The notes under the pieces were generated by a model, which did no database searches, was not told where the DNA came from, and saw only the letters and a program-made list of their open reading frames with translations. From Type-B symbiont of Plautia stali (GTDB taxonomy: Bacteria; Pseudomonadota; Gammaproteobacteria; Enterobacterales; Enterobacteriaceae), in NCBI GenBank assembly GCA_001485295.1, contig BBOA01000015.1, positions 1 to 50,449 on the forward strand: a DNA stretch of 50,449 bases, read 5' to 3'. Below are positions 43,650 to 50,449 of this stretch, piece by piece. Each line of letters opens with the position of its first letter. The first letter of the stretch is position 1. A program made the position numbers and the translations under genes.

Positions 43650-44903
43650 TTGAAAAAATGTACACCCTATTTACTCGCCCTAATGGCTTCGCTGACGCTA
43701 TTCGCAGGCAAGGCGCAAATCGCGCCCGATCCGCTGCTTTCATCCCAGATTGTCGATCGCTACGCTGAACATATTTTTTACGGCAGCGGCGCCACCGGTA
43801 TGGCGCTGGTCGCCATCGACGGCAATCAGCGCGTGTTCGCCAGCTTTGGCGACACCCGACCAGGCAACAACGTGCGGCCGCAAAAAGATTCCCTGATCCG
43901 CATCGCCTCGCTCAGCAAGCTGTTAACCAGCGAGATGATGGTGAAGATGGCGGAGCGCGGGCAAATTCGCCTTGACGATCCCCTGAGCAAATATGCGCCG
44001 CCGGGCGCGCACGTTCCGAGCTACGCCGGCCAACCTATTCGCCTGATCAACCTCTCGACCCACACCAGCGGCCTGCCGCGCGAACAGCCCGGCGGCAAAC
44101 CGCATCGTCCGGTCTTTGTCTGGCCTACGCGCAGCGATCGCTGGGCATGGCTAGCGGGCGCGAAGCTGAAAGCCGCGCCGGGCACCGACGCCTCTTACTC
44201 TAATCTGGGCTACGACCTGCTGGGCGACGCGCTGGCGCGCGCCGCGGGCATGCCCTATCCCGCTTTGCTACAGCAGCTGATTACTCGTCCGCTCGGCATG
44301 AAAGACACCACCTTTACGCCTTCGCTAGAGCAATGCGATCGCCTGATGGTGGCGGAGAAAGGCGCCAGTCCCTGCAACAATACGCTAGCGGCTATCGGCA
44401 GCGGCGGCATCTACTCAACGCCAAAGGATATGGGCCGCTGGATGCAGCAGTTCCTCAACTCGGCGGTCAGCCCGCGTTCATTGCAGGTCGAGCGCATGCA
44501 GACGCTGATCTACCGCCGCGACCAGCTGACGAAGGTGGAAGGCATGGACGTGCCGGGCAGAGCGGACGCGATCGGCATGGGCTGGGTTTATATGGGACCG
44601 AAAAACGGCCGTCCCGGCATCATCCAGAAAACCGGCGGCGGCGGCGGCTTCATCACCTATATGGCAATGGTGCCGCAGAATAATGTCGGGGTGTTTGTGG
44701 TAGTAACGCGCTCGCCGCTAACGCGTTTTACCGCCATGAGCGACGGCGTCAATGATCTGCTGGCCGAACTGGTCGGCAACCAGAACGGCTCGCCGATGAT
44801 GGTGCAGGCGATCCCGCGGGGGACGACTAGGAGCCCACAGGATCGGCTAGTCGCCGCTGTTGTGCCAAGCGTCGCAGGTGGACTCTTCCGCATAATCCGC
44901 TAG
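43650..44903 (+). CDS. ampH: AmpH-like DD-carboxypeptidase/endopeptidase with altered C-terminus
   Basis: A class C penicillin-binding protein of AmpH type. The signal peptide is MKKCTPYLLALMASLTLFAG. The active Ser87-X-X-Lys90 lies in IRIASLSKLL, the YSN motif in DASYSNLGYDLL, and the KTG box in IIQKTGGGGGFITYMAM. HVPSYAGQPIRLINLSTHTS and DTTFTPSLEQC are conserved. AmpH trims and recycles peptidoglycan in the periplasm. Two oddities: the start is TTG with no good ribosome-binding site, and the end runs about 25-30 residues past the family end into 3' sequence of ypfG (from about PRGTTRSPQD), because a deletion removed the natural stop. The catalytic body is complete, so it may still work. 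Confidence 0.87.
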   Translation: MKKCTPYLLALMASLTLFAGKAQIAPDPLLSSQIVDRYAEHIFYGSGATGMALVAIDGNQRVFASFGDTRPGNNVRPQKDSLIRIASLSKLLTSEMMVKMAERGQIRLDDPLSKYAPPGAHVPSYAGQPIRLINLSTHTSGLPREQPGGKPHRPVFVWPTRSDRWAWLAGAKLKAAPGTDASYSNLGYDLLGDALARAAGMPYPALLQQLITRPLGMKDTTFTPSLEQCDRLMVAEKGASPCNNTLAAIGSGGIYSTPKDMGRWMQQFLNSAVSPRSLQVERMQTLIYRRDQLTKVEGMDVPGRADAIGMGWVYMGPKNGRPGIIQKTGGGGGFITYMAMVPQNNVGVFVVVTRSPLTRFTAMSDGVNDLLAELVGNQNGSPMMVQAIPRGTTRSPQDRLVAAVVPSVAGGLFRIIR

Positions 44904-45825
44904 GGTAAAGTCGGTGCCGTTAAAGCGCCAGCGCGTGGCGGAGCCGCCCCAGCCCTCGCTCCTTGCTGAAAGTGTAAGCTGGCCGGTGCTAGCGTCGTAG
45001 TCGGCGTTAATCAGCTCGATCTACCGCTCGCCATGCGGCGGCGTAAAGGGCAGCGTCAGGCTGAGGCCGCGCGCCACTTTGAACGCCAAGTCAATCACGT
45101 TATAGGCGCCCATTTCGCAGCTCACCATCATCAGCAGCGCTTTGCTGTCGGTCAGGGGCGCGACGTTGACCTCGCGCCGCATCGGATCGAGCGAGCAGGT
45201 GTCGGCATTTAGCCGCTAGGTGCCGTAGTCGAGCAGTCCACTGGTTTCCTCGCGGGTCAGCGTAGCAGGCGGCGCGCCCCTGTCGGGCAACTGCGGGTGC
45301 GGCGGCATATCCCACGGCGCGCGCGAACCGCGCTTTATCTAAGCACACCCTGACCTGCAGTCGTCTATCAGCAGCAGCGCCGCCTTCAGGCCGTGCAGCG
45401 AGATAGCGGCCTGCGCGTTATAAGGTGATTTGGATGGCGTCCGCATTGAGGTATCTGCCCAAGAAATTCATCAATGGCAGTAGCGTTGCTAGTGGTGAGA
45501 TGGTGCGGCTCTACCGTCCAGTGCTTCAGGTCAGGACGCAGGCGGTGATGATCGAGCAGTAAATTATCCTGCAGTGGCCCGCCGGGCACTTCGCTGCTGT
45601 AGGCGCTGCCGTAGTCAATACGCAGCAGCGGCCGATCGTTGACGCCGGCATGGCGCGCGATGGTCATCACTAGTCCTTTGTCACCCGGTATATTGCGCGC
45701 TATGCAAAACCCGGCGTTACTGCAGGTCACCTGCCAGTCGGAAAACGACTTTTGCAGTGGATCGGCTTTCACGCGGCAGCGTAAAGGAAAGGCAACAGCA
45801 GCGGTGGCTTCGTCCAGGTCGACAT
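44822..45825 (-). pseudogene. ypfG: DUF1176 protein YpfG, broken
   Basis: From ATG 45825 the signal peptide reads MSTWTKPPLLLPFLYAAA, then TGA; one frame over continues ADPLQKSFSDWQVTCSNAGF, ARNIPGDKGLVMTIARHAGV and LLLDHHRLRPDLKHWTVEPH. Later pieces are VNVAPLTDSKALLMMVSCEM, LTLPFTPPHGER and WGGSATRWRFNGTDFTLADY. Three or more TAG stops replace Trp or Gln, and the last residues are lost at the junction with ampH. YpfG is a periplasmic protein of unknown function that sits next to nudK and tktB in E. coli. Confidence 0.82.
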
Positions 45826-45914
45826 CAAGAAAAACGGTCCCCAAAATCTCAGAGTGGAGATGATAGCGCAACAACCGTGCATCGGGTGGGCCGAAACTGT
45901 GACCCCGACCGGAA

Positions 45915-46005
45915 AGCGCACTTAACTGCTGAACATGCTGCAGCAGCATAATAGTTTTGCCGTCGCGAATGCTGCCATCCTTTACCATCGCCAGCACCTC
46001 CGGGT
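45915..46005 (-). pseudogene. nudK: GDP-mannose hydrolase NudK, C-terminal fragment
   Basis: Only PEVLAMVKDGSIRDGKTIML and LQHVQQ remain, matching the last helix of NudK (E. coli ALEMIKTGEIRDGKTVLLLN). The Nudix box is deleted. The fragment is joined at about 46005 to ansP, out of frame. Gene order (tktB, ypfG, nudK) supports the call. Confidence 0.78.
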
Positions 46006-46616
46006 AAGTGGAAGCCGGTGGCGTTACCGTTCAGTGGTTTGCCGGTGCCAAGGAACACCATGCCCACCACGAGGAAGATAGTGAGCGCCAGCACCTTAAC
46101 CAGCGCGAACCAGAACTCCATCTCGGCGAACCATTTAACGCCGATCATGTTCATGGTGCCGACAATCGCCAGCGCGACCAGCGCGAAGACCTATTGCGGC
46201 ACCTCGCCGAACGCGCCCCAGTATAGTGCATATAGAGCGCTACCGCGTTGATATCGACGATGCCGGTCATCGCCCAGTTGACGAAATACATCCAGCCCGC
46301 GACATAGGCCGCTTTTTCCCAAAACTCACGCGCGTAGGAGACGAAGCTGCCGCTAGACGGACGATGCGGCACCAGTTCGCCCAGCGCGCGCACAATCAAT
46401 AAAGAACGAGAAGATGCCGCAGACCAAATAGATCAGCGCTAGCGCCGGTCAGGCCGCCTGCGCTGAGGAATAGGCCGGTGCCGATAGCGCGATAGCGCGA
46501 TAGCAATCATCTGAACGTAACGATTGCCTATCGCCTTTTAGTAGCCGGTGTCATGTGAGCTCAGCCAGCATCTTTTCGCAGCACGCATTTAGGCTGCGGT
46601 TTTTTAGCAGATTTCA
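46003..46616 (-). pseudogene. ansP: L-asparagine permease AnsP, 5' fragment
   Basis: Pieces read MKSAKKPQPKCVLRKDAG, TAG, then [66 protein letters not shown] and [12 protein letters not shown], then [20 protein letters not shown] and GKPLNGNATGFHL. This follows AnsP closely. Frameshifts occur in the first helix and after HYT, and the C-terminal two-thirds is deleted at the nudK junction. Around 46484 the eight-base unit CGATAGCG is repeated almost three times, which itself disturbs the first helix. AnsP imports asparagine with protons. Confidence 0.83.
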
Positions 46617-46915
46617 TAGCCTTCCTGTTTATTCATAGCCTTCCTGTTCATCCTGACCATCCATCACGGCAACCATAAACCATTGCATACGCCATGCGAA
46701 ATGAGGTAATGACCCTGTTATCTGCCTGTGAATTATTAGTAAAAAGGCAGGGGAAATTACGGCGATGAATTCTACCCGTTCTGCGCGAACGAAGTAAAAG
46801 ATACCGGAGTGGCGTATGAAGTGTTTTGTAATAATCGGGTTTGTTGCACAAAAAAACGGCCATTGGCGGGCCGGTAAGTGCTATAGGGATGAAAGGGTAA
46901 GGGTATAGTTGAGGG
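46617..46915. other. Intergenic region with a short tandem duplication
   Basis: These 299 bases contain no recognisable gene. TTCATAGCCTTCCTGTT occurs at 46613-46629 and again at 46632-46648, a 19-base tandem event at the start of ansP. An open frame on the minus strand here has no family resemblance. Confidence 0.5.
46857..46873 (-). terminator. Terminator of the BhsA-like gene
   Basis: On the minus strand a five-base-pair CGGCC/GGCCG stem with a seven-base loop is followed by seven T. It lies 43 bases past the stop of the BhsA-like pseudogene. Confidence 0.7.
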
Positions 46916-47190
46916 TTAGCGATAAATCTCTGCGGTGCCGCGCCACAGGCTAGAGTCGCTCGAGTTTTCGACGCCGATCACGCGGTAGTGGCTAGCGCCT
47001 ATCTCTTCGGCTTTCTCTGCAAAAGCTATCGTGTCGCGTCATCCAGCAAGCCGCACGCGTTAGATACGGAGACGCTGCCGATGCTTTACAGGTTTTGCGC
47101 CTGTTGCTGGTCAATCGGCGTCGCCGCCAACGAGGAGAACGACGCGGAGTCTAGCAGAGTGCCAGCCAGAATCACTGTCAGTTTTTTCAT
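46916..47190 (-). pseudogene. DUF1471 (YdgH/BhsA/McbA-like) periplasmic protein, broken
   Basis: From ATG 47190 it reads MKKLTVILAGTLLDSASFSS, LAATPIDQQQAQNL, TAG, SIGSVSVSNACGLLDDATR, and ends in SSDSSLWRGTAEIYR. This is the signal peptide and small domain of the stress-induced BhsA/McbA family. The span of 275 bases is not a multiple of three, and at least one TAG and one frameshift are present. These proteins affect biofilm formation and stress tolerance. Confidence 0.8.
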
Positions 47191-47448
47191 AGCATGCTCC
47201 TTGAATCGCGTTGAAGACGATTAGTTTGATTCTTGGTTTGAATTATTAGCGCCATAATGAAAGGTTACATCTGGCCGATGTAAACCTGTGTGTTTTTTTA
47301 AACTTCCCGCCGCGCGCACTCCTGAGAAATGTCAGGAGAGTTCATTTTTTATGCAAAATGTAAAGCGCCGTGTTGCTCCGCGCCGATGAGCATAGCAGCG
47401 CAGTGCCCTCTTCATTATAACGCCCGCAACAAAAACAGGGATATCGCC
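47191..47448. other. Intergenic region between the BhsA-like gene and narQ
   Basis: 258 bases between two divergent pseudogenes. I see no gene or clear promoter. The stretch is probably the old shared control region. Confidence 0.45.
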
Positions 47449-47899
47449 GTGATAGTGAAACTTCCCTGACCCGCAGCCTCGCTCAGGCGTTGAGCGCTAT
47501 CGTCCAGGCGTTGAGCGCTATCGTCCTGCTGGCGCTGATGACCCTCTCCAGCAGCCCGCGCGACGTCGAAGCGATTAACATGGACCGGTTCACAGCTACC
47601 GTCTGGCTTGGGAGTACCAGCAACCCGCAGCGGCTCCAGCAGCACCTGCTGGAGTATGAGCAGACGCTGGACAAACCCCGCGCTGCGCCATCTCGATCGC
47701 CCGTAGGTGCCGTAAGAGGCTTCAGCGGCTATCACCCTGCGTAACGCCTGCTGGCCAACGCTGCAGCAGCAGCTACAGCGGGGCGATATGGGCCTCTATC
47801 AACAGCAGGTGGCGAACTACGTCGGCGAAATCAACCGCTTCGTGATGGAACTGCAGCGCTACAGCGAGCGGAAAATAGAGCTGATGGCGGCTAGCAGCC
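47449..47899 (+). pseudogene. narQ: Nitrate/nitrite sensor kinase NarQ, N-terminal fragment
   Basis: From GTG 47449 it reads VIVKLP, TGA; then in another frame LAQALSAIVLLALMTLSSSP and RDVEAINM, the first helix and start of the P-box (E. coli TLASSLRDAEAINIAGSLRM). Later comes [20 protein letters not shown] with [20 protein letters not shown] and ELMAASSL, the end of the sensor domain. The kinase core is deleted at about 47899, where acrD begins. NarQ senses nitrate and signals to NarP/NarL; its loss agrees with the loss of the ccm and FNT genes. Confidence 0.83.
47484..47525 (+). repeat. Perfect 21-base tandem duplication in narQ
   Basis: Bases 47484-47504 and 47505-47525 are identical, each from CAGGCGTTGA to GCTATCGTC. 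The unit adds seven codons to the first membrane helix (QALSAIV twice). Relatives have one copy. Confidence 0.95.
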
Positions 47900-48159
47900 T
47901 GCCGAACGATATTAATCAGTGGTATGTGCGCAACAGTAGCGGCGGCATAGTGTCCTTCTCCGCCTTCGCCACCAGCCGCTGGTGGGGGACCGGCTCGCCG
48001 CGTCTGGAGCGTTATAACGGCTATTCGTAGATTGAGATAGTCGGCACCGGCGTGATGGGCCGCATGATCTCCTCTACCGTGCTGGCGATCTTCTTTGTGC
48101 CACTCTTCTTCGTGCTGGTGCGGCGACGCTTCCCGCTGAAGGCAAAGCACCACGACTAA
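47900..48159 (+). pseudogene. acrD: RND efflux pump AcrD, C-terminal fragment
   Basis: [20 protein letters not shown] and [20 protein letters not shown] match the porter-domain end of AcrD, then after TAG and a further deletion [20 protein letters not shown] and [20 protein letters not shown] close the protein. Over 90 percent of the gene is gone. The first half reads in frame from narQ. AcrD exports aminoglycosides and other drugs with AcrA and TolC; acrD follows narQ in E. coli as well. Confidence 0.87.
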
Positions 48160-48171
48160 GAACCAAAAGTT

Positions 48172-48197
48172 AAGGCAGCCACCGAAGTGGCTGCCTT
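48172..48197 (+). terminator. Terminator hairpin after acrD
   Basis: AAGGCAGCCAC and GTGGCTGCCTT form an eleven-base-pair stem around CGAA, followed by CTATTACT. The stem and tetraloop are strong; the U-tract is weak. It lies 12 bases after the acrD stop. Confidence 0.75.
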
Positions 48198-48259
48198 CTA
48201 TTACTATGCGTGGTCAGAATCAGAGCAAGAGGGACAAGTCCTGCTATGTTCGCTGCCTG

Positions 48260-48322
48260 TTACTTGTTGCGTAACATCGCGGCGATGAATTCTTTCCAGT
48301 TCCCCATTTCAGCGTCAATCAT
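48260..48322 (-). CDS. ypfM: Small protein YpfM
   Basis: A 20-residue open frame, MIDAEMGNWKEFIAAMLRNK then TAA, clearly related to the E. coli small protein YpfM (MIERELGNWKDFIEVMLRK). A GAGAGAG ribosome-binding site lies about eight bases before the ATG. Position between acrD and yffB is the same as in E. coli. The predicted amphipathic helix is complete. Its function is unknown. That such a short reading frame stays intact while narQ and acrD next to it have collapsed suggests selection for it. Confidence 0.88.
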   Translation of the reverse strand: MIDAEMGNWKEFIAAMLRNK

Positions 48323-48704
48323 ATAAACTCTCTCTTATTATGCTGCTAATTTTACGCATGAATTGTCGACAAGTGAATATGGTTACACCTGTTTTCACTA
48401 TCAGCAGAGGCGATTAATCGCTGTACTTTTTTGGATCTGCTAGCTGACGCACATTTCAGCAACGGCGCGCTACATCTAGGGATAACAGCCGTCAATAACG
48501 GACCAGACGGTCCGAATTTCACTTAAGATAATTCTTAATATGATCATGATAAACAGCGTGACAATTGCCCGCACTAATGACAGCGGTTACTAAGACTAAT
48601 CTTAATGATTTTATTTCAGTAATTTCTATGCTTTTACCCTCTCGCCGCTTACAGCCAAATTCTCTGTGTTAAACTGCGCACTCTTTTTTGGACGAGGAAG
48701 CGTG
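48323..48704. other. Intergenic region between ypfM and yffB
   Basis: About 380 AT-rich bases without a recognisable gene. It must hold the divergent promoters of ypfM and yffB-dapE. CGGACC and CGGTCCG-type sequence near 48499-48515 forms a short palindrome (CGGACC, AGA, CGGTCCG) of unknown meaning. Confidence 0.45.
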
Positions 48705-49067
48705 ATGACAGCGCAGTGGGTGATGTACGGCATTAAAAATTGCGACAAAATAAAAAAAGCGCGCCGCTTTTTAGAGGCCGCCGGCATCAACGTTGAGTTT
48801 CATGATTACCGCGTCAGCGGGCTGAGTGATGCGCTGCTGACGCAGTTTATCGATCAGCTAAGCTTTCAGACGCTACTTAACACGCGCGGCACTACCTGGC
48901 GCAAGCTGCCGGAAGCGGAACGCGAAGCCGTCGTCGACAACGCCAAAGCGCTGATGCTGGCGAACCCCGCCATTATCAAACGCCCGGTGCTGCGTGCGCC
49001 GGACGGCATGCTGCTTCTCGGCTTCAACGAAGCCGCTTATCAGGCGTTTATTCAGGAGAAATCATAA
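48705..49067 (+). CDS. yffB: ArsC/Spx-family protein YffB
   Basis: A 120-residue thioredoxin-fold protein of the ArsC/YffB family. The N-terminus [20 protein letters not shown] holds the conserved Cys13, and [38 protein letters not shown] and [20 protein letters not shown] follow the family. Reductase activity with glutathione is suggested for relatives, but the physiological role is unknown. I chose ATG 48705, after GAGGAAGC; the GTG directly before it is in frame and equally possible, while the longer upstream frame has no support. It ends one base before dapE. Confidence 0.93.
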   Translation: MTAQWVMYGIKNCDKIKKARRFLEAAGINVEFHDYRVSGLSDALLTQFIDQLSFQTLLNTRGTTWRKLPEAEREAVVDNAKALMLANPAIIKRPVLRAPDGMLLLGFNEAAYQAFIQEKS

Positions 49068-49068
49068 C

Positions 49069-50196
49069 ATGTTCTGTCCGGTTATCGAATTGACGCAGCA
49101 ACTGATCCGCCGACCCTCGCTAAGCCCGGATGACGCAGGCTGTCAGGCACTGCTGATTGCGCGTCTGGAAGCGATTGGCTTTCAGGTGGAGCCGATGCAC
49201 ATTGACGACACGCTCAACTTCTGGGCAACGCGCGGCCAAGGCGAAACGCTGGCCTTCGCCGGCCATACCGACGTGGTGCCGCCAGGGGACGCCAGCCGCT
49301 GGATCAACCCGCCTTTCGAACCCACCATTCGCGACAGCATGCTGTTCGGCCGCGGTGCGGCGGATATGAAAGGTTCATTGGCGGCGATGGTGGTCGCCGC
49401 AGAGCGCTTTGTCGCCGCGCATCCCAACCATAAAGGCCGGCTAGCGTTTTTGATCACCTCCGACGAAGAAGCGAGCGCGAAAAACGGCACGGTGAAAGTA
49501 GTGGAGCGTCTGATGGCGCGCCATGAGCGTCTGGATTACTGTCTAGTCGGCGAACCCTCCAGCACCGAAGTGGTGGGCGACGTGGTGAAAAACGGCCGCC
49601 GCGGCTCGATGACCGCTAACCTCACTATTCACGGCATGCAAGGCCATGTCGCCTATCCGCATCTGGCGGACAATCCGGTGCATCGCGCGCTGCCGGCGCT
49701 CAATGCGCTGGTCGCCATAGAGTGGGATCGCGGCAATGATTTTTTCCCGCCCACCAGCATGCAGATCGCCAACGTGCAGGCCGGCACCGGCAGCAATAAC
49801 GTTATCCCGGGCGAGTTTTTCGTGCAGTTTAACTTCCGCTTTAGCACCGAACTTACCGATCAGATGATCAAAGATCGCGTGGTGACGCTGCTCGACAGCT
49901 ACCAGCTGCGCTATACGCTGGAGTGGGTCGTTTCCGGTCAACCGTTCCTGACGTCGCGCGGCAAGCTGGTCGACGCTGTGGTTAAGGCGGTATCGCACTA
50001 TAATGAGATTAAGCCGCAGCTGTTGACCACCGGCGGCACCTCAGACGGGCGCTTTATCGCGCGGATGGACGCGCAGGTGGTTGAGCTTGGCCCGGTGAAT
50101 GCCACCATTCACAAAATCAATGAATGCGTTAAGGCCGCCGATCTGCAGACACTGAGCCGCATGTATCAGTGCATTATGGAACAGCTGGTCGCCTGA
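49069..50196 (+). CDS. dapE: Succinyl-diaminopimelate desuccinylase
   Basis: An intact 375-residue zinc enzyme of the M20 family, the E. coli length. It makes LL-diaminopimelate, needed for peptidoglycan and lysine. Metal ligands and catalytic residues are His66 and Asp68 ([12 protein letters not shown]), Asp99 ([15 protein letters not shown]), Glu133-Glu134 ([13 protein letters not shown]) and His348 ([12 protein letters not shown]). I chose ATG 49069, giving [20 protein letters not shown]; the start overlaps the region right after the yffB stop, so the two are translationally coupled. Confidence 0.97.
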   Translation: MFCPVIELTQQLIRRPSLSPDDAGCQALLIARLEAIGFQVEPMHIDDTLNFWATRGQGETLAFAGHTDVVPPGDASRWINPPFEPTIRDSMLFGRGAADMKGSLAAMVVAAERFVAAHPNHKGRLAFLITSDEEASAKNGTVKVVERLMARHERLDYCLVGEPSSTEVVGDVVKNGRRGSMTANLTIHGMQGHVAYPHLADNPVHRALPALNALVAIEWDRGNDFFPPTSMQIANVQAGTGSNNVIPGEFFVQFNFRFSTELTDQMIKDRVVTLLDSYQLRYTLEWVVSGQPFLTSRGKLVDAVVKAVSHYNEIKPQLLTTGGTSDGRFIARMDAQVVELGPVNATIHKINECVKAADLQTLSRMYQCIMEQLVA

Positions 50197-50219
50197 TCAC
50201 AATCGAGAGGAACAGGCAA

Positions 50220-50402
50220 ATGGAATTTATCAAAGAGTACTGGTGGATCTTGATGATCCTGTTGCTGGTTGGCGTACTGATGAACGTCTATAAGAATCTG
50301 AAGCATATTGAACATAAAAAATATATGGCGAACAAGCCCAACCTTCCGCCGCATCGCGACTTCAACCATAAGTGGGACGACGACTGGCCGAAGAAGAAGT
50401 AA
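50220..50402 (+). CDS. ypfN: UPF0370 membrane protein YpfN
   Basis: A 60-residue protein with one membrane helix (about residues 8-24, [18 protein letters not shown]) and a charged cytoplasmic tail ending [20 protein letters not shown]. This matches YpfN along its length. It follows dapE by 23 bases with AGAGGAAC before the ATG. Function unknown. Downstream, the start of a probable terminator (AAAAAACGCCCTCGC) is cut by the window edge. Confidence 0.93.
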   Translation: MEFIKEYWWILMILLLVGVLMNVYKNLKHIEHKKYMANKPNLPPHRDFNHKWDDDWPKKK

Positions 50403-50449
50403 CCCGACCAGCTTAGTCGAGTCAGCATCCAAAAAACGCCCTCGCTTGC

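Noticed and set aside
46640..46863. 71-codon minus-strand frame as a possible insertion-sequence end
   Set aside because: No transposase motif and no inverted terminal repeat could be found; the resemblance was limited to a few bases.
49543..49998. 151-codon minus-strand frame inside dapE
   Set aside because: Antisense shadow of dapE without its own start signals or family match.

Overview
This window comes from a gammaproteobacterium of the Enterobacterales, most like the Erwinia/Pantoea group. Its gene order closely follows the Escherichia coli segment from mlaA to dapE: mlaA, yfdC, argW, ypdAB, glk, ypeC, mntH, nupC, tRNA-Ala x2, yfeC, gltX, tRNA-Val, tRNA-Lys, yfeH, ypeB, ligA, zipA, cysZ, cysK, ptsHI-crr, cysM-AWUP, yfeXYZ, ypeA, amiA, hemF, maeB, talA, tktB, ypfG, nudK, narQ, acrD, ypfM, yffB, dapE, ypfN. 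GC content looks to be near 55 percent. Nearly forty genes are broken by frameshifts, nonsense codons and internal deletions, and about 26 protein genes plus five tRNAs look intact. Massive but recent decay with the base composition still normal is typical of a bacterium that recently became host-restricted, for example an insect symbiont. The species cannot be named from this sequence alone.

Layout. 1-155: the start of mlaA. 191-3372: a collapsed cytochrome c maturation (ccm) cluster, about half its normal length, with ccmB gone. 3459-5288: broken yfdC, an intact tRNA-Arg, a P4-type integrase remnant and a ypdA/ypdB remnant. 5384-9197: glk, remnants of ipdC and an aldo/keto reductase, ypeC and mntH. 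9481-12457: broken nupC, rhodanese, formate/nitrite transporter and yfeC around two tRNA-Ala genes. 12494-24575: the conserved core, with gltX, tRNAs, yfeH, ypeB, ligA, zipA, cysZ, cysK, ptsHI and crr nearly all intact. 24678-25178: a fused two-component system remnant. 25345-30118: an intact sulfate/thiosulfate uptake operon with cysM. 30204-32707: broken yfeX, yfeY, yfeZ, ypeA and amiA. 32747-33652: intact hemF. 33647-40210: broken maeB and a broken carbohydrate catabolic cluster that resembles the D-apionate / L-erythrulose pathway. 40486-44903: talA, tktB and ampH. 44822-48159: broken ypfG, nudK, ansP, a bhsA-like gene, narQ and acrD. 48260-50402: ypfM, yffB, dapE and ypfN.

Functionally, the kept genes cover cysteine synthesis from sulfate, PTS sugar phosphorylation, glucokinase and the non-oxidative pentose phosphate steps, manganese uptake, heme synthesis, lysine/peptidoglycan precursors, cell division, replication and translation. 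The lost genes cover anaerobic respiration and its sensing (ccm, narQ, formate/nitrite transport), environmental sensing (ypdAB, another two-component pair), auxin synthesis (ipdC), drug efflux (acrD), nucleoside uptake, and use of plant-type carbohydrates.

Two whole-window signals stand out. First, the tetranucleotide CTAG, normally very rare in enterobacteria, occurs here at close to the frequency expected by chance, in intact and broken genes alike, and many of the inactivating stops are TAG inside CTAG. Loss of very-short-patch (Vsr) repair would explain this. Second, decay has proceeded largely by deletions that join two neighbouring genes, often leaving chimeric open frames (ccmF-ccmG, ypdA-ypdB, nupC-rhodanese, narQ-acrD), together with short tandem duplications (70, 21 and about 15 bases). 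I found no CRISPR array, no complete insertion sequence and no clear novel defence or mobile system.
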